Shown: positions 24,565 through 34,770 of the stretch, piece by piece
Position numbering within the stretch: the first letter of the stretch is position 1
Layout of the letters: each line of letters begins with the position of its first letter
Assembly: GCA_001972305.1 (NCBI GenBank)
Contig: BDDD01001479.1
Span: 122,872 to 186,871, forward strand
DNA: 64,000 nucleotides
From: Cephalotus follicularis
Taxonomy: Eukaryota > Streptophyta > Magnoliopsida > Oxalidales > Cephalotaceae
Direction of reading: 5' to 3'
Translations under genes and position numbers: made by a program
The notes under the pieces: model-generated
What the model saw: only the letters and a program-made list of their open reading frames with translations
Databases searched by the model: none
Told to the model about the DNA's origin: nothing

Positions 24565-24936
24565 CTAATTTTCATCGTCAGAATCATCCATATCGGGTAA
24601 CTCCTCTCTTATGCGCCTTATCATCATCCTTAGATTTTCCCTAACTCCCCTCATGACTATTCCGTTCATTCCCCAAATATATCTTAACAGGACTTTCAAA
24701 CTTGATTTTGTTTCCCTAAGGATTCCATCTTTTCTTGCTATCACTAAATCGTACTCTTCGTTTATTTGATATAATTGCGTGTAAAACTCCTCTCTGTTAT
24801 TTTCTACCATATGTCTTAGTTCTTCTTTTTCTTCTTGCAATTCTTTGTTCTTAGCCATCAAGACGTGTATTTTCCATTTTACTGGTTCGGACGATCCGCA
24901 GCGAGAAGATTGCGTACTATCACTTGTCGTTGACAT
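24565..24936 (-). CDS. Extra coiled-coil ORF upstream of gag (Ty3-B1)
   Basis: A 123-residue open frame lying between the primer site (ending 25086) and gag (start 24362), in the element's own sense. Residues 1-20 are Ser/Thr-rich (MSTTSDSTQSSRCGSSE); about 28-60 form a charged helix with heptad character (KNKELQEEKEELRHMVENNR, then EEFYTQL); 70-105 carry RKDGILRETKSSL and RGVREN; the end is very acidic (DMDDSDDEN). A clear homologue occupies the same place in the relative at 54821-55210, sharing NNREEFYT, DGILRE, KSSL, VLLRYI, RGVREN and the acidic DEN end. I know no family for it. Ogre/Tat gypsy elements are known to have an extra ORF before gag, but this element is a chromovirus. A structural or regulatory accessory protein is possible; the function is unknown. 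Confidence 0.7.
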   Translation of the reverse strand: MSTTSDSTQSSRCGSSEPVKWKIHVLMAKNKELQEEKEELRHMVENNREEFYTQLYQINEEYDLVIARKDGILRETKSSLKVLLRYIWGMNGIVMRGVRENLRMMIRRIREELPDMDDSDDEN

Positions 24937-25075
24937 CTAAAAAATCAGGTTAGCAAATATACAATTTCTATCCTCAAATATTTCCATAAATCAACTGTCT
25001 GATAGTTTCTAATATAACAATATCAACTCCTCATATTCTTAAATATAATAATATAAAACTCCTTTGATAAAATCT

Positions 25076-25086
25076 CTCTGAAACCA
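25076..25086 (-). other. Primer-binding site of Ty3-B1 (initiator Met type)
   Basis: Minus-strand TGGTTTCAGAG, one base different from the usual initiator-Met site, four bases inside the 5' LTR edge. Confidence 0.75.
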
Positions 25087-25090
25087 ATCT

Positions 25091-25849
25091 TGTAATGACC
25101 TGGATCCGAGCTCACTTTATGCTCAAAGCGAGCTACGGGGGTCGGGTACGTTACGTGGGGGTGAACCATTAATCATTAAATCATTTAGCTATTTAACGAT
25201 CTGTTAACCTTCAACCATTTAAACCATCATTATGATTTATCATATTCTATAACCTCAAAACATCAAAATATATTTACAACTTTAAACACTAAACTTCACA
25301 GGATTTGTTTCATGATACTCCATAATCATTTAATCAATTACGATCTAGCATGTTCAATAACTTCACGGGATACATTTACATATTTTAACATCATACTCAT
25401 AATACTTTCATAATGACAGTCCCTTCTGATACCTTACATTCGATCATAACTTAACATATTACACAGCGGAAATATAAACTTGTAGCTTTGAAAGCAATGT
25501 ACAAAACATCATAGCATAACATACTTCCTTTTCAACACTTCTTTTGCGAACTTCCTCTAAAGCTCGCAATTCTGCCTTCGATCATTTCCTGGAAAATTTT
25601 AGTTGAAAACAAAAATAAACATTGACAGTAGTGAGCACCAAAATAGCTCAGTAAGAATTATCGTACTAAAACATTATTGAAATTCATTTTCTGGTGTTTT
25701 TATAAAACCAGTACATTTCACATTCATTCATTTCTTTTCTGATCATATCTCACGAATCAGAAACATTTCACAAATAACTGAGGGGTTTTATAAACTTAAA
25801 TAACCCAATAGAACCATTCTTCATCGGTGCATTATGCACTACCCGATTA
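25091..25849 (-). repeat. 5' LTR of Ty3-B1, incomplete
   Basis: TGTAATGACCTGGATCC start. It matches 14349 onward closely and stops matching at about 25849, where a different element's sequence follows. It contains a perfect TGAGC...GCTCA stem-loop at 25632-25650 that the partner LTR lacks. Confidence 0.9.
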
Positions 25850-26395
25850 GGAGTTGACGAAAACGCCCAAATCTCTATATATATCAGATGCGTAGGCGTC
25901 AACGTCTAATTTTTGCGTTGATGCACATCGTGATCTATTTAGAATAGAGAATAATGACGTGAACGTCATTATTGATGCGAAAACATGTCACTAACCCTAA
26001 TAGATAGCTTTGACAGACAAGATCTAAGCAAACTATATTTACGTTAATGCTTTGCTTTAGCGTTGACGCCAAAACAAAAAGAAAAGAATATTTTCGTTAA
26101 CACGCAAAAAACGAAGAACAAAATTTTTGTTCACGTGTATATTAGCGTTAACGCTAATATTGAACGTTGACGTGAAAATCTTGATATTAAAAAATTTTAC
26201 AAACTTTTTCTTCAAGAATAAATTTGAGAGAACTTTTTTATAAAATATAAAAAAATTTTTTTACAACAGCAAACTCAAAAACATCTTAAACAAGATCATT
26301 CTTAAGTAATCAATCAAACAAATAACACTTATATGAATAACTTAATCATATCAAACAATCAAGATAGAAAATAATAAGTACTTACTGTTGACGAT
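25850..26395 (-). mobile_element. Non-coding spacer remnant of an older Sirevirus-type copy
   Basis: An AT-rich 546-base piece between the cut Ty3-B1 LTR and the young Sirevirus. It is rich in GTTGACG/GTTAACG motifs, the spelling also found in the LTR at 38500-39800. Its minus strand (TTGATTGTTTGATATGATTA and onward) resembles in style the spacer after pol at 32842-33396. With the CTTAC duplication at 26391-26395 it joins directly to 36847 onward, so I take it as the far half of the copia copy at 36847-39800. No coding content. Confidence 0.5.
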
Positions 26396-26504
26396 TAAGT
26401 CTCAATCCTTGTTTTGATGATAACATATTTGCATTTAACAAGTCTACTTAATGTGCATGAAATTACAAGATCAATACCAAAGCAAAAATACCATCTGCAG
26501 AAGA

Positions 26505-27145
26505 AAACATCGACTTTCAAGGAATAACATCGACGTCCGTACAGAAAGACATCGACGCCTTCCAAGAAGACATCGACGCCTTTCATGCCATAAGTTACAG
26601 GTCAAATTCATAAGAAGACATCGACTTCTACAGGCAAAGACATCGACGTCCGTACAGAAAGACATCGACTCTCAAAGAAATGACATCGACGTCTTTAGTG
26701 CAAGATCAAATTACAATGAAGACATCGTCCTTCCAGTAATGACATCGTCGTCCGTACGGAAAGACATCGACTACTTCCAAGAAGACATCGACGTCTTTAG
26801 ATGCCAAAGTTACAGGACATTTTCATGCAATGACATCGACGCTTATCAGTAAAGACATCGACGTCCATACTAAAGACATCGACGCCTTTCCATGGACATC
26901 GACGCCTTTCTAGAGCAACATGGAATTCCTAGAAAACACATCGACTCTCACAAAAGAAGTCGACGAGATGTTCAAAGCGTCAATACCTGGAAATTTCCCA
27001 GAAAAGACATCGACGCCTTTTGGAAAGAAGTCGACGTCTTTTCAAATGAACAAGACCCGGGAAATCTGGAACGGGTAGTTCAAGCACTACAACGGCTATC
27101 AGCTACAAAGACATCGATGCCTTTTGAAAGAAGTCGACGTCTTTA
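26505..27145. promoter_or_regulatory. About 20-copy phased CATCGACG motif array in Sirevirus LTR
   Basis: Cores begin at 26508, 26528, 26550, 26571, 26619, 26641, 26663, 26684, 26723, 26743, 26765, 26786, 26834, 26856, 26877, 26897 and onward. Nearly all steps are 20-22 bases, or roughly double that. Consensus is about GACATCGACGYCTTT, with AAGTCGACGTCTTT in later copies. It ends about 95 bases upstream of the TATA box. A promoter-proximal protein-binding array is the natural reading, inferred from position. Confidence 0.6.
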
Positions 27146-27237
27146 TACCAGCAGAGACAAAAATCAAAGATTGCAACTATACATTTATTAATCAAAAGCT
27201 TCCACTAATCATGTAACGACTACAAACCTTTTATGGC

Positions 27238-27244
27238 TATAAAA
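27238..27244 (+). promoter_or_regulatory. TATA box of the Sirevirus 5' LTR
   Basis: TATAAAA in the context GGCTATAAAAGGA, conserved in the other LTR at 36282-36288 and, inverted, at 60497-60503. Transcription would start about 30 bases downstream. Confidence 0.75.
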
Positions 27245-27792
27245 GGAAGACTCAAAGAACAGAAAGAAGGAGTGAAGAAAATCATACATACAAAGATCAA
27301 GCAAAACAAACATACAAAAGATCAAATCAAATTCAAAGTTCCTTCGAAAAGCTTTCTCTTCACATTCTAAGCTATTTTCTTGTTCTCACTGAATTGAGCA
27401 ATTATATCTTGTAATATCCAACCTGTGAGAGGTTTAGCTACAAACACTACACTTTACACTTTGATTGTAATAGGGGAGTGAACCCTAGTGAATTTGGGGA
27501 GTGAACCCAAAGAGAGTTGTAAGTGATTGAGGTCAATCACAAAGGTGTACCGAATAGCACCGGCAATTTTATTCGGAGAACTAGTGGAAACTCAAGGAGA
27601 TCCTTGGGAAAAGTGGACGTAGGCAAGAGTTTGGCCGAACCACTCTAAACTAGTGTTTGCGAATCTCACTAACTCTATCTCTTTACATTATTGTTTATAT
27701 TGATATTGTTAATTATTATTGTTCATTGCGAAAAGTTTAGATTATTTCTAGAAACTACAATTCACCCCGCCCCCGCTCGTAGTTTATTCAAT

Positions 27793-27804
27793 TGGTATCA
27801 GAGC
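27793..27804 (+). other. Primer-binding site of the Sirevirus
   Basis: TGGTATCAGAGC two bases after the LTR end; complementary to initiator Met tRNA. Confidence 0.93.
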
Positions 27805-27892
27805 GGAAGGCTTATTATTCTTAATTGTTAGAGCCTTTAATGATCCTATACAACAATGAACTCAAACATGGGAGAAAGCCAAAACATCTCCA

Positions 27893-30164
27893 TGTTGGAG
27901 TAGGGGTGTCCCTGCATGCTACGATGTGGTATTCAGCTTGTACAAACACTTTCTATTTATATGATTTGTATTCACTTTATGTTTACGTGCATATTTAATT
28001 TACCAATGGCAAACCATACTATATGTATTATCCCAAACCACCTTAAATGGATCGGACGATCACCATGTCATCCGAGTACACATATAGTGCCCTGTCGCAA
28101 AAGGGTTGGATCTCATGCCTGAGAGGTTATGAGAATGAGATCCTTACGCCCTTATGAAAAAATGTTCCAAGTCATAGGTTCACTTTTAGGGCAATAGATG
28201 AACCGTAAAGACTTGTCGTATTATGCTTGCTCCCGGGTTTAGTGGAGGATGGATCATCTCGTTGCCATTTGGGTTTACCCTAAAGCTGATGCGGGGTGCA
28301 TGCAAGGAGCATGTCACTGAACAGACCCACCATAGGAAACCTATTTGGAAAGTCTTACATATGTCAATAGGATTCCTATAGTCTCGGTAGTGTATAGTCT
28401 ATGGTGACTAGTAGACCATTCGCGGAGCTACGTTGTGTCCTTAGACCTGAGCGGCTGGCATGCATTATGTTGCAACTGCTTGACTTTGATTTCCGCCTTC
28501 CCCAGCACTAGCCACGTGCTGGCAAAAGGGTTGTCTTTGGGTCTTGTGCAAACTTCATTGAGTTGTATGGGCGAGTTCGCAATAAGGAATCGTCACACCC
28601 GTAAGAGGGTGATCGACTCTATATTATTTATGTCCGTTGTAGACTTAAAATTCCTGGCCAGGTATAGGCAAACTAGAATAGGTTTTTCCGGGATAGTCTG
28701 CCGATAGTCTCAGTGCGTACATGAATTTATAGTTATCGCGACTTTACCTGGGGGTGACATTATTCCAAACCCTAGGTCGCGGTCGGAGCTAAGTATGACG
28801 TAGGATACATGACACATATGCCGTTGACTGGATAAAGTACTGGTTTACCGGATAATGACTTATAGACATGGGTAATACCATGGATCCAGGGGGTGATAAG
28901 GAATCACACCGGGGTCATTTTAATTGTCGGGGATTATTAAAGTGGTCGTACCAGAACTCCGGGATGTTCTGGGAAACTTATAGTCGTACCGGGGTCCAAC
29001 CGGGCTTTTGGGTCCCTAATGTTTTTGGATCATGTTAATATGTGTGGGGCACATGTCATTGAGTAAGAGGATAGCAGCCAGGAGGTGCTACTTGGCCCTA
29101 TGAATATTTATTTTGCAAGACTTTATTCATTTCTAAGGAAGTGAAATCGAGCTACACCATAAATAGGTCATTCCGGGCTGAGGGGTATTTTGATCATTTG
29201 TGAAAAGTTGACTTTTCATGGAGAGAGTGACTAATTGGGCCAAACCCTAGCTTTGTATTGTTAGGGTAGGGCCGGCCCAATTGGTGGCTTAGTCACTTTA
29301 AAGTGACTAATTAGTTACTTTGGTGTAACTAGATTTTCCTAGTTTGGTTATAAGGGTGGTTGACTAAGTCAATTACTTAGCCATGAAGCAAAGCATTCCT
29401 TGGCTTAAAATTAACCTTATGGCCAGCCATGTGGAGGGAGAATAAGTCTTGGTGTGTTGTCATCTTCTAAGTGGATTAGAGGATATGTATGTGAAGATAT
29501 TTCTTGCACAATACAAGTTGCACACGGCAACACATGCTAAAAAGGCTAAGTGCACTTTATCTCTTTTGTTCTCTCTTGCTCTCTCTCACGTAGCCATCTC
29601 TCTCTTTTCTTTTCTTCATATTCTTCTACTGGTTTGGAGAAGAAAGCACCACCATGGTTGCTTAGAACTTCATTGTTCAAGAAGAGAAAAGCTTAAATAC
29701 CTTCCTCTTACCATACCATAGCAATTGTAGGTGGAGATTTGCATAAAAACTCTTCCTCCAATTGTGTAGTTTTATAGAACCTTTGAACTAGCAAAAGTGG
29801 CTTCATAATACTTCTTAGCCGTGCCAAGGTAAGCATCATTTGTGAAGGTGAAAGTCTTGGAGCTCAAGGAAAGGAAATCTCAAAGTTGAAGGAGTAAAGA
29901 CTTGAGGTATTTTCTTACTTCCTTCTTCTTTACATGCTATATGGATGTGGTGTGTGAGTTATTCCTAGAGCTTTGCCAAGCTCTAGATGATTTGTTTTTA
30001 TGCAGGTTGTGTGTTCTTGCTAGGGTTATGCCGAACCCTAGCTCTCCTTTAGGGTGAGACATTGGTTGGGAATGGTTTAGGGTATGGTGTGCATTACCCT
30101 ATCCATTCACCATGTTCGTCGTTTTTGGGGTTGGAAAACCCTAGGCCAACCGAACCCTCATTAG
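27893..30164 (+). mobile_element. Angela-like LTR lodged in the Sirevirus interior
   Basis: It starts TGTTGGAGTAGGGGTGTCCCTG just after the Sirevirus gag start and resembles the 2.4-kb LTR of the copia element at 44178 through nearly its whole length, including the motifs around 28180-28260 and 28430-28800. The left edge is a clean LTR start. The right edge shows no LTR end or matching target duplication and runs straight into Sirevirus pol sequence. The small frames inside (27916-28122, 28435-28707, 29449-29721) have no protein character I recognise. Confidence 0.75.
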
Positions 30165-30171
30165 TTTCCAT

Positions 30172-32841
30172 GAATGATGATAGTTGGCTATGGCATAGAA
30201 GATTAGGTCATGTAGGAATGTCAACCATTTCAAAGCTTTTGAAACATGAACTAGTTAAAGGACTTCCTAAGATTAGCTTTGAAAAGGATAGAATTTGTGA
30301 TGCATGCCAATTTGGTAAACAAACTAGAGCCTCTTTTCAAAGTAAGAACATTGTATCCACAACTAGGCCTTTACAACTTTTACATCTAGATTTATTTGGA
30401 CCAATAGATATTAGAAGCCTAGGAGGAAAATCTTATGCCATGGTCATTGTGGAGGATTTTTCTAGATACTATTTTCTTAGCCCACAAAAGTGAAGCTTTT
30501 AAAGAATTTTCAAAATTTTGTAAAATCGTTCAAAATGAAAAATACACTTCAATTTCTAAAATTAGAAGTGATCATGGAAAAGAGTTTGAAAATCATTTAT
30601 TTGAAAAGTTTTGTAATGAAAACGGTTTTATTCATGAGTTCTCTACTCCTAGAACACCTCAACAAAATGGGGTTGTTGAAAGGAAAAATAGAACTCTACA
30701 AGAAATGTGTAGAACACTTTTGAGTGAAAATAGTTTACCAAAATACTTTTGGGCTGAAGTAATAAATACTTCATGTTATATTCTTAATCGTATATCAATT
30801 AGGCCTATTCTCAAAAAGACTCCATATGAGTTATGGAGGGGGAGAAAGCCTAACATTAGTTATTTTCATACCTTCGGATGCAAGTGCTTTATCCACAATA
30901 ATGGAAAAGGGCATCTTGGAAAATTCGACTCAAAAGTCGATGAAGGCATATTTCTTGGTTATTCTTCCACTAGTAGGGCTTATAGATGTTTTAACAAAAG
31001 AACTCTATTAGTTGAAGAATCAATGCATGTTATTTTTGATGAATCTAACCCTAAACTTCCAAAAGAAGTTAATGTTGATGATTGTGTAGATTTCATTGAA
31101 AATGGTGTTAGCAAGATTAATATAGATGAAGCTAAAAGGGAGGAATCTACCGAAGGAGATGCACCTCAAGAAGACTATCAAGAATCTATTCATGACCAAA
31201 CTTTGAAGGTGGTAAGAGGACATCCTCATGAAGCTATTATAGATAACCCTAGATTAGGTGTTTCCACTAGAAATAGCATTAATCATAATTATATTGCTTT
31301 TTTATCTCAAATCGAGCCTAAAAATATAAATGAGGCCGAAAAATATGTAAATTGGATCAATGCCATGCAAGAGGAATTGAACCAATTTGAAAGGAGTAAA
31401 GTATGGAACCTAGTTCCTAGACCTAGCAATCAAAATATAATAGGTACAAAATGGGTTTATAGTAATAAGGTAGATGATCAAGGAATTGTTATTAGAAACA
31501 AAGCTAGGTTGGTTGCTAAGGGTTACTCTCAAGAAGAGGGAATAGACTTTGATGAATCATTTGCACCCGTAGCAAGATTAGAATCAATTCGCATGTTGCT
31601 TTGCATATGCATCTTTTAAAGATTTTACTCTTTTTCAAATGGATGTCAAAAGTGTTTTTTTAAATGGGTTAATAAAGGAGGAAGTGTATGTGGAACAACC
31701 TCCCGAGTTTGAAAACCCTCATTATCCCAACCATGTTTTTAAGCTTACAAAGGCTTTGTATGGTTTAAAACAAGCTCCAAGAGCTTGGTATGAAAAGCTT
31801 AGTGGCTATTTAATTGAAAATGGTTTTAAAAGAGGCACTATTGACATTACCCTTTTTACAAAATCTGTCAGTGATGAAATTTTGATTGTTCAAATATATG
31901 TGGATGATATTATATTCAGTTCTACTAACAAAAACTTGTGCAAGAACTTTGCTAAGATTATGCAGGTGGAATTCGAGATGAGCATGATGGGCGAGCTCAA
32001 TTATTTCCTCGGACTTCAAGTCAAACAATTGGAGGAAGGCATCTTCATCAATCAATCAAAATATGTCAAGGACTTACTTAAGAAATTTGGGATGGAGAAT
32101 GCTAAAAAGAGCAAGACACCCATGAGCACAACAACAAAGCTTGACAAAGATGAGCAAGGTAAGTCAATTGATCAAAAACTATATAGGAGTATGATAGGAT
32201 CTTTGCTCTATTTAACGGCAAGTAGGCCGGATATTTTGTTTAGTGTTTGTTTGTGTGCTAGATTTCAAGCTTGTCCCAAGGAATCACATTTGCATGCGGT
32301 AAAACGCATTTTCAAATATTTAGCATATACACCGACCTTAGGATTATGGTATCCTAGACAATCATCATTTGACCTACACACTTACTCCGATGCCAATTTT
32401 GGAGGATATAAAGTGGATAGAAAGAGCACAAGTGGCACTTGTCAATTCTTAGGCAATATGCTCATTTCTTTGTTTAGCAAGAAACAAAATTCAGTAGCTC
32501 TTTCAACTACCGAAGCTGAATACATTGCCGCAGGCAGTTGTTGCGCACAAGTAATTTGGATGAAGCAACAACTCCTTGATTATGGGTTTACTTTTCAAAA
32601 AGTACCAATTAGGTGTGATAACACTAGTGCTATTTGCCTAGGGAAAAATCCCGTTCATCACTCAAGAACCAAGCACATAAAAATTAGATATCACTTCATT
32701 AAAGACCATATTGAAAAAGGTGACATAGAATTAATTTTCGTCCCGACCGAAGAACAAGTCGCGGACATTTTCACAAAACCATTAGATGAACAAACCTTCT
32801 TTAAGTTTAGAGGAGAATTAGGTTTATGTGAGATGGAATGA
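30172..32841 (+). pseudogene. pol region of the Sirevirus (integrase, RT, RNase H)
   Basis: It starts in the GAG-pre-integrase domain (WLWHRRLGHVGMSTISKLL, zinc-binding CDACQFGKQTRASF). The integrase core shows [17 protein letters not shown] and [18 protein letters not shown] between about 30380 and 30710. RT shows [17 protein letters not shown] and [16 protein letters not shown], then MDVKSVFLNG, LYGLKQAPRAWYEKL and the catalytic Y-V-D-D at 31897-31908. RNase H has YSDANFGGYKVDRKSTSG near 32380, LSTTEAEYIAA, and ends near DIFTKPLDEQTFFKFRGELG. The sequence is close to Sirevirus consensus and looks recently active, though broken at least once. Confidence 0.95.
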
Positions 32842-33396
32842 TGTTTATGATGTCTGAATGATATGTTCGATTGATGGCATATTTGATATGATGATTGTTT
32901 TTAGTCATTGTTCTGTTTTTGGTTTGATTTTTCTGCGATGTTTTACAAAAGAGTCGACTTTTTTTCTGGAAATTTTTAAGCTTTACTAAAAAGCGTCGAC
33001 TTCTTTTCTGGAAAAAAAATCTGACTTATGAAAATCACGTCGATCCTGTTTGAAAAACGCCGATCCCTTTGTGTTTCACTGAAACACGTCGACTACTTTT
33101 CAATCGCATCGATGCTTTTCAAAACGCACCGTTTTTGCTGATCCATTTTAAAGAACGCGTCGACTTCTTTTTGAATAACGTCGACGTCTTTTTCTCAGAA
33201 ATCGACTTCTTCATAAAAAGTCGACCTCATGTTCATTCCTTCACTTTACCTCCATTTCTGAGATTTCAAAATTTTTCTTCTCTCTCCGTTTTTCTTCAAA
33301 AATCATTCTATTAGGTTGTAAATCACTCCCTGATTACGTCTCCATCATCAAAAACTGTTTTCGTGTCGTCCAAATCATCCGTTTTTATCATTCTCT
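32842..33396 (+). other. Motif-rich spacer between Sirevirus pol and third ORF
   Basis: A non-coding stretch with about ten GTCGAC/ATCGAC motifs (32950-33230), each commonly followed by TTCTTTT or TCTTTTT, the same spelling as in this element's LTR. A short open frame here (33069-33314) just translates the repeats. The homologous spacer in the other Sirevirus is 63288-63639, reversed. It may hold a splice acceptor or internal promoter for the downstream ORF; this is inference. Confidence 0.55.
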
Positions 33397-33432
33397 GTGT
33401 ATTTCTCTTGTGCACACCATCTGTTTGACAAA

Positions 33433-34770
33433 ATGGTCAGATCAAAACAGGTTGGCAAAAAGAAGGGTGCTTCTTCATCTCAGCCTCCGAAATCTGCTAA
33501 AAAGCAGAAGCTTGAGATTAGAGAACCATCTCCCGACCCTGCTGCCCAATCGGATTCCGAATCCGAAGAGCAAGCCCCTATTCCTTTGAGAAGTGTAGCT
33601 TTTGTTGACAAAAGGGTTATGGGAGGGAGAAACATCGACTTAAACTTCTGTTCTTCTGAATTCTCTTTTGTGTCTTGGTTAGAGGACCTCAATCTCATTC
33701 CTCTTGTTCAAATTTCTGACCCTTTCTATATCAAATTGGTCAAGGAATTTTATTCTAACCTTAGGATGGTTTCTAACCAAAATGAGGAATTTGCCCTCTC
33801 TTCTTCTGTTAAAGGAGAAAGGATCTATCTAAATGCTAGGATTCTAGCTTCCATTTTACATATTCCACATACCGGTCTATATGTCTTTGAACACAAAAAA
33901 TGTCCGGAGGTTGAGGGTTTTCACCCTAACCAAATTTTGTCGGTTTTGTACCCTAACGATCCAAATGTACATCCAAATATGGCACTGACCACAAATCGAT
34001 TCCCAGTAGACCATAGACTTCTCCACCATCTCATTGTACATCAAATCTTACCCACCGGTGGAGGGTATGCTAAATTGTCTAGGATGCAAGTTTTTCTTAT
34101 GTGGTGCATCCTATCCAAAATTGAGTTTTGTTTTCCTCTCCTTATGCTTAAGACTATGGTTAGAGCATTTTCACAAAAGAAATCCGTACTCCCTTTTGGC
34201 TCTATCCTTACCAAAGTCTTCCAACACTTTCACATTTGACTTGAAGGAGAGGTTGCAACAAAGTTAAAGAAAGAAGACACTTACAATAAGAGCACGTTGA
34301 ATCGGATGGGGTGGAAGAAACAGGAAGGAATCTGGACATATTTCCCCAAAGTGGATCAAGCACCAAGGATTGCAAGGGAAGAGCAAGAAGACAACCCTCC
34401 TTGGGAAGCTCAAGAACAAGCTACCCCCGCTCAGCCCCAAGCTCAGAGCTCCTCATCCACCACAGATTATGACAGGATGATGGAGTTCATGCGATCTCAG
34501 TTTGCTTCCATGCAAGCCTCGCTTGATGGTAAATTTAAGCAAATCAACACGCGGCTCAGTAGATTGGAGCAAGATCATAAAATACTTCATTCCGAGTACG
34601 AAAATGTTGATGATGGCGTCTACTATGATCTAAGAGTCGTTAAGAGGCGTCTAAAAATAATGGAACGTAAGCTTGCCAACTCCAAGAGTATCGATCGTTG
34701 CGAAGAGACTTTGGGCGATGAAGGCGATGAATCCTCCGATTCCGATACCCCTGCTGCTGCTGCTGAATGA
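33433..34770 (+). pseudogene. Sirevirus third ORF (envelope-like / plant transposon protein)
   Basis: Starts MVRSKQVGKKKGASSSQ, basic, then an acidic Ser-rich linker (SDSESEEQ). A globular middle shows RNIDLNFCSSEFSFVSWLED, LDLNLIPLV-like and HRLLHHLIVHQILPTGGGYA, and a C-terminal coiled coil (FMRSQFASMQASLDGKFKQ onward) with an acidic end. Sireviruses are known for such an extra ORF after pol, called envelope-like. I see no signal peptide and no convincing membrane segment, so a true envelope role is doubtful; the middle resembles the putative plant transposon protein family. It is interrupted once. A second copy lies at 61914-63251, reversed, about 95 percent identical at the start. Confidence 0.85.

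Larger units (their letters stand above)
14349..25849 (-). mobile_element. Ty3/gypsy chromovirus, Tekay-like second family (copy Ty3-B1), broken
   Basis: Left LTR 14349-17510 and right LTR from 25091, which is incomplete and stops matching at about 25849. On the minus strand the order is 5' LTR, primer-site-like sequence, an extra open frame, gag, protease, RT, RNase H, integrase, chromodomain-like end, polypurine tract, 3' LTR. Two other elements sit inside it: an LTR-type insertion at 16250-17108 and a solo LTR at 19703-22113. The coding part is broken in roughly six or more places besides the insertions. LTR differences look like about 3 percent over the first 500 bases, suggesting about 1 million years. 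It is the same family, though a different subfamily, as 52643-59951. Confidence 0.92.
26396..27790 (+). repeat. 5' LTR of the Sirevirus
   Basis: 1,395 bases. In order: the TGTTGACGATTAAGTC end, a dense phased motif array (26508-27144), a TATAAAA box at 27238-27244, an AT-rich leader, and a C-rich stretch just before the TAGTTTATTCA end. Frames read across the array, with repeated His-Arg or Asp-Ile-Asp residues, are translations of the repeat, not genes. Confidence 0.95.

Noticed and set aside
26451-26852. Open frames rich in Arg-His or Asp-Ile-Asp residues over the motif arrays (also at 35495-35896 and 60869-61099)
   Set aside because: They are translations of the 21-base repeats, occur on both strands, and vanish where the repeat changes.
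26505-27145. CRISPR-like array of short regular repeats
   Set aside because: Repeats and spacers are far shorter than in CRISPR, cores vary, the array lies in an LTR upstream of a TATA box, and the genome is clearly a plant nuclear one.
27916-30060. A host gene in the 2 kb before the Sirevirus pol
   Set aside because: The stretch aligns with the Angela-like LTR at 44178 and 51901 over most of its length.
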